The position numbers and the translations under genes are program-made. Positions 17,421 to 27,597 of a stretch of 64,000 bases of DNA are shown piece after piece (the stretch's first letter is position 1; every line of letters starts with the position of its first letter). The notes beneath the pieces were generated by a model. The model ran no database searches, was not told the DNA's origin, and was given only the letters and a program-made list of their open reading frames with translations. Origin of the DNA: CAYSRJ01 sp964521865 (GTDB lineage Bacteria > Spirochaetota > B62-G9 > DRHN01); contig CAZFTJ010000002.1 of NCBI GenBank assembly GCA_964521865.1, positions 124,001-188,000 of the forward strand, written 5' to 3'.

Positions 17421-18866
17421 GTGGCTATATCGAACTACATACGAAAAATCAACGAAACGCTCTGGGAGATACCGAAAAGTTATAAACAAGGGATGCGGGT
17501 GCCCGCGAGGATTTACGCGACCGAAAGGCTGATCAACGGTATGGAGGAAGGGGTATTCGATCAGATCAGCAATGTAGCGACCTTACCGGGTATTATCAAC
17601 TATGCGCTCTGTATGCCGGACGGCCACTGGGGCTACGGGTTTCCCATCGGGGGAACAGCTGCCTTTGACCCCGACAAAGGCGTCATTTCACCGGGAGGCA
17701 TAGGGTTCGACATAAACTGCGGGATGCGTCTTATTAAAACGGATCTCGTGCTCGAAGAAGTAAAGCCATATATAGAACGGCTTATCAACGGACTTTTCCA
17801 AGCAGTTCCGACAGGTGTCGGAGGTGAGGGAAATATTAAAATCACCCGCGACGAATTCCGTTCTCTTGCCGAAATGGGAGCGCGATGGTGCGTCAAACAT
17901 GGATACGGCAGGAAAGAGGATCTCGAGCAAACGGAGGACGGCGGATCAGTATCGGACGCCGATGCATCAAAAATCAGTGAAAGGGCGGTGGAACGCGGGT
18001 TCAAGCAGGTGGGTACGCTCGGGTCGGGAAACCACTACCTTGAAATCCAGGCGGCATCTCCGGAAGATATATTCGACCCTGAAACCGCGGCTGTGTTCGG
18101 AATCACCAGGCCGAACCAGATCGTCGTCATGTTCCACTGCGGGAGCCGGGGATTCGGCCACCAGATCGCAACGGACTACCTGAAGCTTTTCGTCGAAAAG
18201 GGAGCAGTACCGGGCGTCGACCGGGAGCTTGCGAGTGCACCGTTTATGTCAAAAATCGGCAGGGATTACTATGCGGCAATGAACTGCGCCATCAATATGG
18301 CGTTTGCAAACAGACAGATCATATTTCACCGCATCCGGGAGGTCTTTTCGCATATATTTCACAGAAGCCCGGATGATCTCGGTATCGAACAGGTATACGA
18401 TGTCGCTCACAACACCGCACGCCTCGAGCAGTACGAAATCAACGGACGCATGCGTGAGATACTCATTCACAGAAAAGGCGCAACCCGTGCGCTGGCGCCG
18501 AATATGCAGGGACTTCCCCCCTGCTACCGCGAGACAGGCCAGCCGGTCATTATCGGCGGCAGCATGGAAAGCGGCTCCTACCTGCTCGCAGGTCTTGAGG
18601 CCGGCAGTGAGACGTTTTACACGACGGCGCATGGAAGCGGCAGGGTTATGAGCAGGCACAAGGCCAAAAAGACCTTTGACGGCAGGAAGATTCAGAAAGA
18701 GATGGAGCAGCGCGGCATATACGTGCGCACTGCATCCTACGCAGGGCTTGCAGAAGAGGCGGGCGCTGCGTACAAGAACATCGACGATGTCGTCGAGGCG
18801 ACGCGGCGAGCTGGAATCAGCAGACCGGTCGTGCGGTTTCGGCCGATCGGCAATATCAAAGGGTAA
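17421..18866 (+). CDS. rtcB: RNA-splicing ligase RtcB
   Basis: 481 residues, intein-free. Joins RNA 2',3'-cyclic phosphate or 3'-phosphate ends to 5'-OH ends using GTP and Mn2+. Motifs in order: 'CMPDGHWGYGFPIGG', 'GGIGFDINCGMR' (metal Cys), 'GTLGSGNHYLEI', 'FHCGSRGFGHQIATDYL', 'VAHNTARLE', 'HRKGATRA' and 'TAHGSGRVMSRHKAKK', which carries the guanylylated histidine. The start is GTG at 17421 with AAGGGA upstream. The archease gene that activates RtcB follows after 181 bp of repeats, so the pair is probably one unit. Confidence 0.97.
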   Translation: MAISNYIRKINETLWEIPKSYKQGMRVPARIYATERLINGMEEGVFDQISNVATLPGIINYALCMPDGHWGYGFPIGGTAAFDPDKGVISPGGIGFDINCGMRLIKTDLVLEEVKPYIERLINGLFQAVPTGVGGEGNIKITRDEFRSLAEMGARWCVKHGYGRKEDLEQTEDGGSVSDADASKISERAVERGFKQVGTLGSGNHYLEIQAASPEDIFDPETAAVFGITRPNQIVVMFHCGSRGFGHQIATDYLKLFVEKGAVPGVDRELASAPFMSKIGRDYYAAMNCAINMAFANRQIIFHRIREVFSHIFHRSPDDLGIEQVYDVAHNTARLEQYEINGRMREILIHRKGATRALAPNMQGLPPCYRETGQPVIIGGSMESGSYLLAGLEAGSETFYTTAHGSGRVMSRHKAKKTFDGRKIQKEMEQRGIYVRTASYAGLAEEAGAAYKNIDDVVEATRRAGISRPVVRFRPIGNIKG

Positions 18867-19047
18867 TACCGCTGGCGAACGGTACCACAGGCACGGGCAA
18901 CGGCACACCACTGGCACCAGCGGTACCACAGGTACTAAAGTATTTTCACCATTAAATACCGAAGGTGCTGTAAGTATACCGCAGGTGCTGAAAGAATTAT
19001 CCGGACGCGAAGCATCAGGATATTGAACAGCAGAAGGAAAATAGTGT
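18867..19047. repeat. Repeat-rich spacer between rtcB and archease
   Basis: Contains iterated GGTACCACAGG-like words, two copies of ACCGnAGGTGCTG (within 18957-18990), and at 18996-19024 a degraded REP-like palindrome ATTATCCGGACGCGAAGCAT followed by CAGGATATT. The words ATACCGnAGGTGCTGAAAG and the palindrome recur together at 34039-34091. No coding capacity was recognised. Confidence 0.6.
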
Positions 19048-19473
19048 ATGTCCTACCGGTACGTCGATTCGGTTTCAGACGTCGCATTCACGGCACGCGG
19101 AGAAACCATCGAGGAGCTTTTTCTAGAATGCTGGAACGCCACTCTGAATGTAATGGTCGGGAATGCCGGGGCGATCGAAAAAAAGATTGCTAAAAAAATC
19201 GAGATTAAAAACAGGGCCCTTGATTTACTTCTCTTCGATTTCCTGCAGGAGCAGATATTTTACAAGGATGCCGAAAGGATTTTCCTTCGCGTCTATGACA
19301 TCGACATACAACACGCCGACAGAGTATACACACTGTCCGCGAACGCGAAGGGCGAACGGATAGACAGGTCCAGGCACGGAGTGCTCGTCGACGTGAAAGC
19401 GGTTACCATGCATCGTTTCAGCGTCGAACAAAACTGCGGTATGTGGAGAGCAACCGTCGTTCTCGATGTATGA
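19048..19473 (+). CDS. Archease
   Basis: 141 residues, the full length of the family. Archease promotes RtcB guanylylation and multiple turnover. Typical features are the start 'MSYRYVDSVSDVAFTARG', with the aspartate that helps place metal, 'LLLFDFLQEQIFYKDAE' and the C-terminal 'VKAVTMHRFSVEQ'. AGAAGGAAA precedes the ATG. Its partner rtcB lies directly upstream on the same strand. Confidence 0.93.
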   Translation: MSYRYVDSVSDVAFTARGETIEELFLECWNATLNVMVGNAGAIEKKIAKKIEIKNRALDLLLFDFLQEQIFYKDAERIFLRVYDIDIQHADRVYTLSANAKGERIDRSRHGVLVDVKAVTMHRFSVEQNCGMWRATVVLDV

Positions 19474-19612
19474 CACGGGAACATGCTATGCGCTTTTCGT
19501 TTTCCGGTTTAATAGTGCTTAAGGGTCAGCCGTGATAGAATATTTTCATACCGAAGCTTTGAAGAGTGCTTTTAATTAAGACCGCCGGACAATAAAATAT
19601 TTCGGGAAAAAA

Positions 19613-19714
19613 ATGGCTGCAACCGACCTCGACGGAACATTGCTTCACGGGGCGCGCCCATCAGCCGTGCTGATAAAACAACCCTTAGAGAGCTTGGAGA
19701 CAAAAATACTTTCT
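19613..19714 (+). pseudogene. Frameshifted N-terminal remnant of a HAD-type (Cof-like) phosphatase
   Basis: The frame from 19613 reads 'MAATDLDGTLLHGARPSA', which contains HAD motif I (DLDGTLL). It then loses register; from 19669 another frame reads 'ADKTTLRELGDKNTF', the expected helix after motif I in Cof-like enzymes. The remnant stops at the nadE terminus. It is too short to be functional and looks like decay or a deletion scar. Confidence 0.55.
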
Positions 19715-19717
19715 CGA

Positions 19718-21361
19718 CTAGTACTTCGATGCGATCGGCATTCGCCTTCCTACTCCGAACGCCTTTGAGGTGATCTTGAGGCCCGGTGCGGCCTGATACC
19801 GCTTGTACTCGTTGCGCTTTACCGTTTTAACCACCCATTCAACGGTTTCACGGTCAAAACCGCGGTCGACTATTTCGTCGATCGAAAGCCTGTCCTCAAT
19901 ACAGGCGATTAGTATCCTGTCGAGGATGTCGTAGGGAGGCAGCGAATCCTGGTCTTTCTGGTCCGGTCTGAGCTCCGCCGACGGCGCTTTGCCGAGTATT
20001 TCCTCCGGAATCACCTCACATTTTCTGTTGATGTACCGGGCCAGCTCGTAGACCATTATTTTCGGTACGTCGGAAATAACGGCAAGCCCGCCGCTCATAT
20101 CGCCGTACATCGTGCAGTACCCGACAGCGAGCTCGCTCTTGTTGCCTGTTGCAAGCAAGAGATACCCGAACTTGTTCGAAAAAGCCATGAGGATGTTACC
20201 CCTGATCCGTGCCTGGATGTTTTCCTCCGCAACGTCGCGCCTCCTCCCCTCGAAATGTTCTTCGAGCGTATCGAGATAGCCCTGGTAGATTGTGTCAATA
20301 GGTACGATTTTGAAACCGATACCGAGGTTTTCGGCCAATCTTTTCGCATCGAGAACGCTGGCTTTGGATGAGTAGCGAGCAGGCATTGCGATACCCAGAA
20401 CATTATCGGGACCCAGAGCACCGCACGCAATCGCTGCGGTTACGGCTGAATCAATACCCCCTGAAAGCCCCACCACCGCTTTCGTAAATCCGGTTTTCCT
20501 CATATAATCTCCAAGACCGAGTCTCAGGGCCATGAAAGCGGATTCTATCTTATTCCGGGGCTCATACTGAATACCGGTGCCCGCCGTCTCTGTATCGACG
20601 GTTTCAATGTGCTCAGTAAAAGATGGGAAAAAAACAACCGGCATTCCGTCTCTGTCGACGAAGATACTCCTCCCGTCGAATATCAGCTCGTCGTTTCCGC
20701 CGATCTGATTAACATAGACAAACGCGATCCCGTGCTTTTTCGCATGACCGGATATCAGCCGAAACCGGATCTCCTCCTTGCCGATGGTGAATGGGGATGC
20801 AGAAATATTGATAAAAAGCGTCGCTCCCTTTCGGGCGAGCTCTGCAATGGGGTCGAAGGAATAGCGCCTTGTTCCCGTCCACAATGCGGGATCGTTCCAC
20901 GCATCCTCGCATATCGAAAGGCCGATTTTCTCGTCCTTGAATGTTACGGGCTCAATATTTTCTGCACGGGCAAAATACCTGGTTTCATCGAACACATCGT
21001 ATGTGGGAAGCAGGGCTTTGTGGCGCACCGCTTCGATCCTGCCCCTGTAAAACAGGACGGCGGCATTGAACAGTCCGTCCTCATGACGACCTGATTCAGC
21101 AACAGGTGCACCGACAACGATTCCCACATCGGAAAATCTGCCGGAAAGTTTTTCTATCCGCCGGAGAGTATCGCGAACCCTGCGCATAAACCAGGTATGC
21201 TCAAGAAGGTCCTTGGGCGGGTATCCGGTTACAAAAAGCTCCGGGAAAACGGCAATATCAGCTCCATCGCGCGCTGCATGCTCCAGACCCTGCTCTATTC
21301 TCTCATAATTTCCGTCGACATCACCGACAACTGGGTTGAACTGCGCGACTGTAATTTTCAT
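19718..21361 (-). CDS. nadE: Glutamine-dependent NAD+ synthetase
   Basis: 547 residues with two domains. The N-terminal nitrilase-type glutaminase (about 1-255) has the Glu of 'VFPELFVTGYPPKD', the Lys of 'HKALLPTYDVFDE' and the nucleophilic Cys of 'LSICEDAWND'. The C-terminal synthetase has the P-loop 'VGLSGGIDSAVT' and 'LATGNKSELAVGY'. It makes NAD+ from deamido-NAD+, ATP and glutamine. The start has GGGAGGGAG upstream. Monocistronic; its 3' end abuts the HAD remnant. Confidence 0.96.
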   Translation of the reverse strand: MKITVAQFNPVVGDVDGNYERIEQGLEHAARDGADIAVFPELFVTGYPPKDLLEHTWFMRRVRDTLRRIEKLSGRFSDVGIVVGAPVAESGRHEDGLFNAAVLFYRGRIEAVRHKALLPTYDVFDETRYFARAENIEPVTFKDEKIGLSICEDAWNDPALWTGTRRYSFDPIAELARKGATLFINISASPFTIGKEEIRFRLISGHAKKHGIAFVYVNQIGGNDELIFDGRSIFVDRDGMPVVFFPSFTEHIETVDTETAGTGIQYEPRNKIESAFMALRLGLGDYMRKTGFTKAVVGLSGGIDSAVTAAIACGALGPDNVLGIAMPARYSSKASVLDAKRLAENLGIGFKIVPIDTIYQGYLDTLEEHFEGRRRDVAEENIQARIRGNILMAFSNKFGYLLLATGNKSELAVGYCTMYGDMSGGLAVISDVPKIMVYELARYINRKCEVIPEEILGKAPSAELRPDQKDQDSLPPYDILDRILIACIEDRLSIDEIVDRGFDRETVEWVVKTVKRNEYKRYQAAPGLKITSKAFGVGRRMPIASKY

Positions 21362-21717
21362 TCCGCTCCCTCCCCACCAATCCTATTTTGCGTAACTTCA
21401 GATACCAGGACGTGATTCAGAGTGTGGCAGTCGGTTGTATCAAATGCTGAAAGGTGCATCGTACCGGCTGGTCGACTGTTTTTACCTTAAATGTAATCAC
21501 TAGGCACATGAATTTTCAATCCTAAATGCCTCCTACAACCTCCATCCGTACGGTATCGAAATACCCGTATCACGTATGCAGGGACGCACTTATCACAGCG
21601 ATTTTTTCACCGTTATTATACGTGATTTCTATTTTGTTGAGTATCCGGCACAATAGTAGTAAGTTACATACACATTTCATTATTCAGCCTTTTCAAGCTG
21701 CAGGGAGCTACACAGTC
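21362..21717. other. Divergent intergenic region nadE / TraB-like gene
   Basis: 356 bp between two divergent genes. No conserved small gene or RNA structure was recognised. It must hold both promoters, but I cannot place -35/-10 boxes with confidence. Confidence 0.5.
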
Positions 21718-22896
21718 ATGGCAGAATCCAAAACGAGCGTCATGCTTGCAGGCAGAGAGATCGTTCTTCTCGGTACCGCGCATATATCCAGGGAGAGCGT
21801 TGCCGAGGTTCAACAGGCGATACGCGAAGAAAGCCCGGACAGGGTGTGCATTGAAATCGACGAATCCAGGTATAAGGCCATCGCAGGCGGGGACAGGTGG
21901 AAGAATCTCAAGATAACCCGCATACTGAAAGAAAAAAAGGGCTTTCTGCTCCTTGCGAATCTGGTGCTCGCCTCGTTCCAGAAGCGGCTCGGGCTCGATC
22001 TCGGCATAAAACCGGGCGCCGAAATGGTTGCCGCAATCGAAGCCTCAAACGAGCTCGGAATTCCCTTCTCACTGATCGACCGGGAAATACAGATAACACT
22101 GAAACGGGCCTGGGCGAAAACAGGCTTCTGGGGAAAGAACAAGATGCTCGCCGTGATGCTCGGCTCTCTCTTCACCAGGGAAAAGCTGAGTGAGGAGGAA
22201 ATAGAGAAGCTGAAAAACAAAGACGTGCTTCAGGGCATGCTCGAAGAAATCTCGGAGTTTCTGCCCTCCATAAAGGAGGTGCTCATCGACGAACGTGATG
22301 AATATCTGGCCGCCAAAATCTACGAGGCTGAGGGAAAGAAGGTGCTCGCCGTCGTCGGTGCCGGACACATACCGGGAATACTCGAGAGGCTCGAGATGCT
22401 TCGGGAGGGCAGAGCATCGACGGATGTGCGCGCGCTCAACACCATTCCGCCGAAAAAATTAATTTCCAAAAGCCTCCCCTGGGTTCTTCCTGTCGTCATT
22501 ATCGGAGCGATAGTGCTCGGCTTCATCGTACGAGGCTCGGACGTGACCCTCGATTACACAATGAAGTGGATTCTTATAAACGGCTCGCTTTCTGCCATCG
22601 GCGCGCTTATCGCGCTCGCGCATCCGCTCACAATAGTGCTCGCATTCGTTGCCGCACCTTTTACCTCGCTCATACCGGTCATCGGTGTGGGGATTCTCAC
22701 CGGAATTCTCGAGGGGACGCTTCGAAAACCGCGCGTTGCAGACTTTGAAAACCTGCAGGAAGATATCGCGAGCTTCAAGGGATTTTTCAGAAACCGTTTC
22801 ACCCACGTGCTCATCGTTTTCTTTCTTTCAAATATCGGCAGCACGATCGGCACATTTCTCGGCGGCATACCTCTCGTTGCATCGCTGTTCGGATAA
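21718..22896 (+). CDS. TraB/PrgY-type membrane protein
   Basis: 392 residues from the ATG at 21718 (GGGAG upstream). The N-terminal TraB domain carries 'VLLGTAHISRESVAEV', 'CIEIDESRY' and the second conserved 'VVGAGHIPGI', the GxxH elements typical of a putative metal-binding or protease-like EreA/TraB fold. The C-terminal 140 residues contain three or four hydrophobic helices, so it is anchored in the inner membrane. PrgY blocks pheromone peptides in enterococci; in other bacteria the role is unknown. Confidence 0.9.
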   Translation: MAESKTSVMLAGREIVLLGTAHISRESVAEVQQAIREESPDRVCIEIDESRYKAIAGGDRWKNLKITRILKEKKGFLLLANLVLASFQKRLGLDLGIKPGAEMVAAIEASNELGIPFSLIDREIQITLKRAWAKTGFWGKNKMLAVMLGSLFTREKLSEEEIEKLKNKDVLQGMLEEISEFLPSIKEVLIDERDEYLAAKIYEAEGKKVLAVVGAGHIPGILERLEMLREGRASTDVRALNTIPPKKLISKSLPWVLPVVIIGAIVLGFIVRGSDVTLDYTMKWILINGSLSAIGALIALAHPLTIVLAFVAAPFTSLIPVIGVGILTGILEGTLRKPRVADFENLQEDIASFKGFFRNRFTHVLIVFFLSNIGSTIGTFLGGIPLVASLFG

Positions 22897-23058
22897 ATTT
22901 CAGGAGCTCGTCAAGGAGATTGCAGGAGCCGCATCTCAAAAGGATGACGACGTTATCGGGCATCTATGCTTGAGGTGCAATTCATTCCGGAACAATTTTT
23001 TTATAGTGAACGCCATTCCTGCTGTTATTGCAGCCGGACTCCGGTTAATCCCCGGCGT

Positions 23059-23964
23059 TCAATGTATGACCCGCCTCAGCCCGGACTTCCGCGCATATCG
23101 CAACGCTTCGTCGATCTCCTGAAGCGTCACCCGCCGTTCCAGACCCGGATGCTCGTAAGCTTCATGCATTGGCCTGTACTGATCCATGATATTTACAAAG
23201 GTATCTCTTGAAAGAGTGCATAAAAAGTCTATTACCCCTCGGGTTCCTGCAAGATCATCCGGCAGTACGAGATGACGCACGAGAAGCCCCCTGTATGCAA
23301 GGCCGGCATCGTCGATTTTAAGGTCTCCCACCTGGCGATGCATCTCGCGAAGCGCATTCCGTGCGGTTTCCGGATACTCCCGAACTCCGCTCAGCTTCAG
23401 CGCGGCATCAGGGGACCAGTACTTGAAATCCGGCATGTAAATATCGAATATCCCTTCAAGAAGCTCGAGAGTTTCCACCGAATCGTATCCGCCGGTGTTG
23501 TACACGAGCGGCAGACGAAGGCCTGCCGGAATCGCCGCAAGAAGTGCCTTTACGATTGCATACACCATGTGTGTCGGTGTGACGAAGTTGATATTGTGGC
23601 ATCCGCGATTCTGGAGGGAGATCATCATCAGGGCAAGCTCCTCATACGTCGTCTCTTCGCCGCTGCCGAGATGCGAGATGTCGTAGTTCTGGCAAAAGAT
23701 ACAGGCCATATTGCAGTTGGTAAAAAATATCGTGCCGGAGCCCCTGTGGCCGACAAGCGGAGGCTCCTCCCCGAAATGAGCGTTGAATGACGAAACTATG
23801 GGCAATACCCCGCTTTTACAAAACCCGGTTTTCTCTTTTGTTCTGTCCACACCGCAGGCGCGGGGACAGAGCGTACATTTTCTCATACGATTTTCAAGTG
23901 TATTGCAGATTCTTTCAAGCGTACCTGAGCGAAAAAGTGCAAGGTAGAAGGATTCACTATTCAT
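23059..23964 (-). CDS. PflX-like radical SAM protein
   Basis: 301 residues. The CxxxCxxC radical SAM cluster site is C84, C88, C91 ('TNCNMACIFCQNYD'), preceded by an extra N-terminal cysteine cluster ('CTLCPRACG' and 'GFCKSG') characteristic of COG1313 proteins related to pyruvate-formate-lyase activase. Its target is unknown. GAAGG precedes the ATG. It is convergent with the TraB-like gene across a 162-bp gap. Confidence 0.9.
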   Translation of the reverse strand: MNSESFYLALFRSGTLERICNTLENRMRKCTLCPRACGVDRTKEKTGFCKSGVLPIVSSFNAHFGEEPPLVGHRGSGTIFFTNCNMACIFCQNYDISHLGSGEETTYEELALMMISLQNRGCHNINFVTPTHMVYAIVKALLAAIPAGLRLPLVYNTGGYDSVETLELLEGIFDIYMPDFKYWSPDAALKLSGVREYPETARNALREMHRQVGDLKIDDAGLAYRGLLVRHLVLPDDLAGTRGVIDFLCTLSRDTFVNIMDQYRPMHEAYEHPGLERRVTLQEIDEALRYARKSGLRRVIH

Positions 23965-24077
23965 GGCTTATGCCTTCAAAAGATTAAGATTTACGATGCG
24001 TACAACACAATACCGCCGTGCGCGTATCGGACCGAAGACGATTCGATACTGTCGTATAAACCGGCTTCGTATATCCA

Positions 24078-25790
24078 TTACTCGTTTTTTACAGAAAGGG
24101 TCCGAAGTCTGTTCACCGCTGCGGCAAACTCGAGTCCCCGAAACAGCGCGTATTCGCCTTCAGGCATTGTGCTGAGCACGTCAAGCCCGCTCCTATCCAA
24201 ATCATTCATAACCCGGCCGACGATGTGTTTCATCGTCCGCGTGCCGTCCATGTACCGCGTCGCATACTGTATTGCGTCGCCGATCGCCCTGGTCTGGCTC
24301 ACATCGACGAGCTGCTCGACCGCACCCAAATCTATCCTGTGCATGCCGAATTCAATAGCCTGAAGACCCCTGGAGGAAATCTTCACATCCCTCCTGCCCC
24401 TGCTTGCATCGAAGCTCCCGGCCAGGGGTATTCGCCCTGTAATCCGGCCAAAGTGTTCTCCTCCCTCCATCTTTCTTTCAGCCCGGTACCGCTCTGCAAC
24501 GGCGTGCGCCTGTTTCGTTGCATCCTGCGGCCGGTACTCCACCATACACACGACATAATCGGCAACATCGAAATAATCGCCCGAACCGCCGATTGCCAGT
24601 ACAGTAGAAACCCCCAAATCGTCATAGAGCTGGCATACCTTGTCGATGAAGGGCGTGATAGGTTCGAGCTTTTTGGAAACGAGCTCCTGCATACGGTGGT
24701 CCCTGATCATGAAGTTCGTTGCCGACGTGTCCTCGTCCATGACAAGCACACCCGCACCTGCTTCGAGCGCCTCGATTATGTTCGCCGCCTGCGAGGTGCT
24801 GCCGCTCGCATCTTCGGTCGAAAAGGCCTTTGTGCTCCTGCCGAACGGGAGATTCGAAATAAAGGGAGAAATATCCACCTTTTCAATACGCCGTCCGTCC
24901 TCCGCCCTGATCTTTACGAGTGAGGGACAGCTCACGGCAAGCTCCCGCCCGTCACCCGGTATATGGTTGTACACACCGAGCTCCACAGCATTGAGGAGAG
25001 TCGATTTTCCGTGATATCCGCCGCCGACGATGAGGGTCTTTCCGCGCGGGATTCCCATACCGTGCACTGTTCCTCTGTTCGGCAGTTCGATGCTGATCCG
25101 CAGGGAATCGGGCGATTTAAAGGGAATGACCTCACCCTTTACAAGAGGGCGCGGATCGATGCCGCTCGCCCTGGGCAGAATCGAACCGTCGGCGATAAAA
25201 GCGACAAACCCCAGTTCGACGATTTTCTCCCTCAGCGCATCTGCGTCCTCCACAGACTCGACATGCGTGTAGAGCGCTTTTTTGTTCAGGCTCTTATACA
25301 TGAGCGAGCTGGAAACGATCCGTCCAAGCTCATCGAACAGCATGGCTTCAGCATGCCGTGAGGCAATCCTTCTACCGAAAGCAGGCAGGCCCATGCGAAA
25401 CCGCGCTTCGACGAATTCATTACTGACGATAACCGAGGTACGTTCCAGTATCTCCTGTCCGGACGTATCGATGGCAATCAGGCCGCTTTTTCCCGTGCCC
25501 CGGCTGCCGTGAGCGTATCTTCGGGCCGCCACAGCAAAAGATCTGGTGAGAAAGTCGCAAAAAGCGATCATACGGCTTTTATTGGAAAAAGTATCGGACG
25601 GAAAGCCTGCCCTTTCGATGGAAACCCTCACCCTGACCCTGCTCGGAGAAGCGAACGGGTCGCCCTGCACATGATCGATGAAGAGGCTGTGCCCGCCAAA
25701 ATCGTATTCCCCCTTGATGTCCAGGTACGCCTTGTACCCCCTGCCGTCGATTCTTCGTAGTATATGTTTCAGATTTGAATATGTTTGCAT
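24078..25790 (-). CDS. ABC-class ATPase of the COG3044 type
   Basis: About 570 residues from the ATG at 25790; a TTG 21 bases upstream is the alternative. It is a stand-alone soluble ATPase. The P-loop 'GGGYHGKSTLLNAVELG' has the unusual GGYHGKS form of this family, with ABC-signature-like 'DASGSTSQAANIIEALEAG' and Walker B 'VLVMDEDTSATNFMIRD'. An N-terminal domain of about 240 residues is family-specific. Homologues occur in spirochaetes, clostridia and kinetoplastid mitochondria (linked there to RNA editing), but the bacterial function is unknown. Confidence 0.9.
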   Translation of the reverse strand: MQTYSNLKHILRRIDGRGYKAYLDIKGEYDFGGHSLFIDHVQGDPFASPSRVRVRVSIERAGFPSDTFSNKSRMIAFCDFLTRSFAVAARRYAHGSRGTGKSGLIAIDTSGQEILERTSVIVSNEFVEARFRMGLPAFGRRIASRHAEAMLFDELGRIVSSSLMYKSLNKKALYTHVESVEDADALREKIVELGFVAFIADGSILPRASGIDPRPLVKGEVIPFKSPDSLRISIELPNRGTVHGMGIPRGKTLIVGGGYHGKSTLLNAVELGVYNHIPGDGRELAVSCPSLVKIRAEDGRRIEKVDISPFISNLPFGRSTKAFSTEDASGSTSQAANIIEALEAGAGVLVMDEDTSATNFMIRDHRMQELVSKKLEPITPFIDKVCQLYDDLGVSTVLAIGGSGDYFDVADYVVCMVEYRPQDATKQAHAVAERYRAERKMEGGEHFGRITGRIPLAGSFDASRGRRDVKISSRGLQAIEFGMHRIDLGAVEQLVDVSQTRAIGDAIQYATRYMDGTRTMKHIVGRVMNDLDRSGLDVLSTMPEGEYALFRGLEFAAAVNRLRTLSVKNE

Positions 25791-25984
25791 CGTCCCTGTT
25801 TTATACCGCAAGCCGGCGACATCAGAAGTATTTCAAATAATATACGAATAGACAGGTCCACCGATCAATTCCGAAGTTATCGGATCCTGCATTACTTCAT
25901 TATTTTTCCTCCCAGAAACCGCTTCATTGATATTTTTCCACAAATCGATTTGAATAATCTGAGCAATGAGATGCGCTTGAATAT

Positions 25985-26386
25985 CTATCTCAATCCCCCT
26001 CTTAATTCAACACACCCATTTTGTCCGATTCCCGGTGAACTGACAATATCGCTGTTATAAATACTAACAATATAGTAAGTCCCTTCATCAACAGCCTGGT
26101 ATACAATTGCGGTTTCAACTCCGTTGTTAATCTCCCCCTCTATGATGTATTCGCCGGGCTCGATCCTCTCCTCGGTGTGGCCCTCGTTGGGGCATAAGGG
26201 TGAACTGATAATGCTCGCTCCCTTATCCCGATCACCCCTTTTGTAGAGATATAAAACTGTAATCCTCCGACAGGCTGTCATTTCGTTGCGTATATGTAAA
26301 GTTCCAGTACCTGGAAATACACAACAGACCAGTAGAAATAGTAGAAGCACGGCAACCAACAAAATGGTTAAAATACTTTTTTGCAT
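25985..26386 (-). CDS. Small exported protein of unknown function
   Basis: 133 residues. AAAGGAGG sits 6 bases before the ATG, which supports a real gene. Residues 1-22 are a strong hydrophobic segment ('ILTILLVAVLLLFLLVCC'); the Cys pair is not preceded by a classical lipobox small residue, so a lipoprotein is possible but not supported. The rest looks like a single beta-rich domain. I recognise no family. It is more AT-rich than the genes before it. Confidence 0.6.
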   Translation of the reverse strand: MQKSILTILLVAVLLLFLLVCCVFPGTGTLHIRNEMTACRRITVLYLYKRGDRDKGASIISSPLCPNEGHTEERIEPGEYIIEGEINNGVETAIVYQAVDEGTYYIVSIYNSDIVSSPGIGQNGCVELRGGLR

Positions 26387-26922
26387 AGCGACCCTCCTTT
26401 ATTCGAAGGAGTTTTAATATGTCTTCTGAAACAGGACATTCCAATTTCCATACCAACTTTTCTTTAAGGTCATATTGATAACCCTTTATATTCTAAGAAT
26501 TACGAAATAATGCACTGATAACAGGTGCGGGAAAGAATAAAAATTGGTAAAAAGTACACAAAACTGTATTGTTTTTTACACTTTGTTGCTTTTTGCATTA
26601 GATTTTCTCGAAGATGCCTAATTTAATGCAAGACTGATGAGGGAGTATGTCCTTACTAAGGAGAAAAATGCATCAGCGGCTCTAAAATTATTATTTCTTA
26701 AATTCATAAATAGCATAACATCGATGACACTTTTTAGTATGTATGAGAAAATGAGGATGAGGTGGCCTTTATTTCAACCTTATCGAAGGTCGGAGGTTGC
26801 GAACTCCTAATTTTGCTTGACAGGGTTAGTGAGATGTGGAAAAGGAAAAGGATTTACAGTGACAGCTAAGTAAAATCGAAGATTAAATAAGCTAAATAAG
26901 GATCGAAAATTACAATGTGTAA

Positions 26923-27033
26923 GAGCTTTATGATTATTTGAAATGGTTTGTGAAAGCGTTCAATGATGATCTGGATTTTAGAGAAAGGAAGCTCCTGGTA
27001 GAATCTTTACTGAATAAGATGGTAATCGGTTAA
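26923..27033 (+). pseudogene. C-terminal remnant of a large serine recombinase
   Basis: One short frame reads 'YDYLKWFVKAFNDDLDF', continues 'RERKLLVESLLNKMVIG' and stops. This resembles the coiled-coil tail of resolvase/integrase-type recombinases (a 'DLDFRERKLLVESL' helix before the final basic strand). The frame is closed just upstream by a stop and no catalytic domain is found, so it is a relic. Confidence 0.45.
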
Positions 27034-27038
27034 AACGA

Positions 27039-27068
27039 AAAGGTGACTGTCACACTCCAGCCACCTTT
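27039..27068 (+). terminator. Terminator-like inverted repeat after the recombinase remnant
   Basis: AAAGGTG (27039-27045) pairs with CACCTTT (27062-27068), followed by GTACTTTTTGGGGTTTTT. Stem of 7 bp and an enlarged loop holding the smaller palindrome GTGACTGTCAC. Confidence 0.45.
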
Positions 27069-27597
27069 GTACTTTTTGGGGTTTTTATCCCTCTCATTAG
27101 CACTACAGGTATGAATAACAGAAAGGAATTAATACTTTATCTAAAATACAATATATCCCGATATTACAACAATCTTGCTAGGAAGGCGATTTTTTACTCA
27201 CCATATTCTAATAAAAAATTTTCAATTTAAAACAAGACAAGTAAATAAGTTAATTTTTCACTGACCCGCACCCCTTGGGGGATATTTCACTAAATATCTT
27301 ATATCTTCCAAAGATTTGCTTTAATCATTCCAGCAAGATATAATAATCAACAAATAGATCTGCCACTCTCGGCCCTTGGACAACATTAAAAGCCAAATTA
27401 TTAATTAACGATTACGATAATGGCCTTCAATGCTCATATGAAAATAATAAGCAGTAAGACTATTTCTATAATGTGACATGTACAGCTACTGTGCCTCATA
27501 TCACCTTGTTTAAGCATGATATAAAAGTGAACTTTTTATCAAGGAATACGACCTGATGGCCTTGTCAGGTCTGCAGGTTATTATACGCATGTTGTTA

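Noticed and set aside
26780..26830. GGAGGTTGCGAACTCC resembling a tRNA T-arm
   Set aside because: No acceptor, D or anticodon arms could be built around it; treated as chance within decayed DNA.
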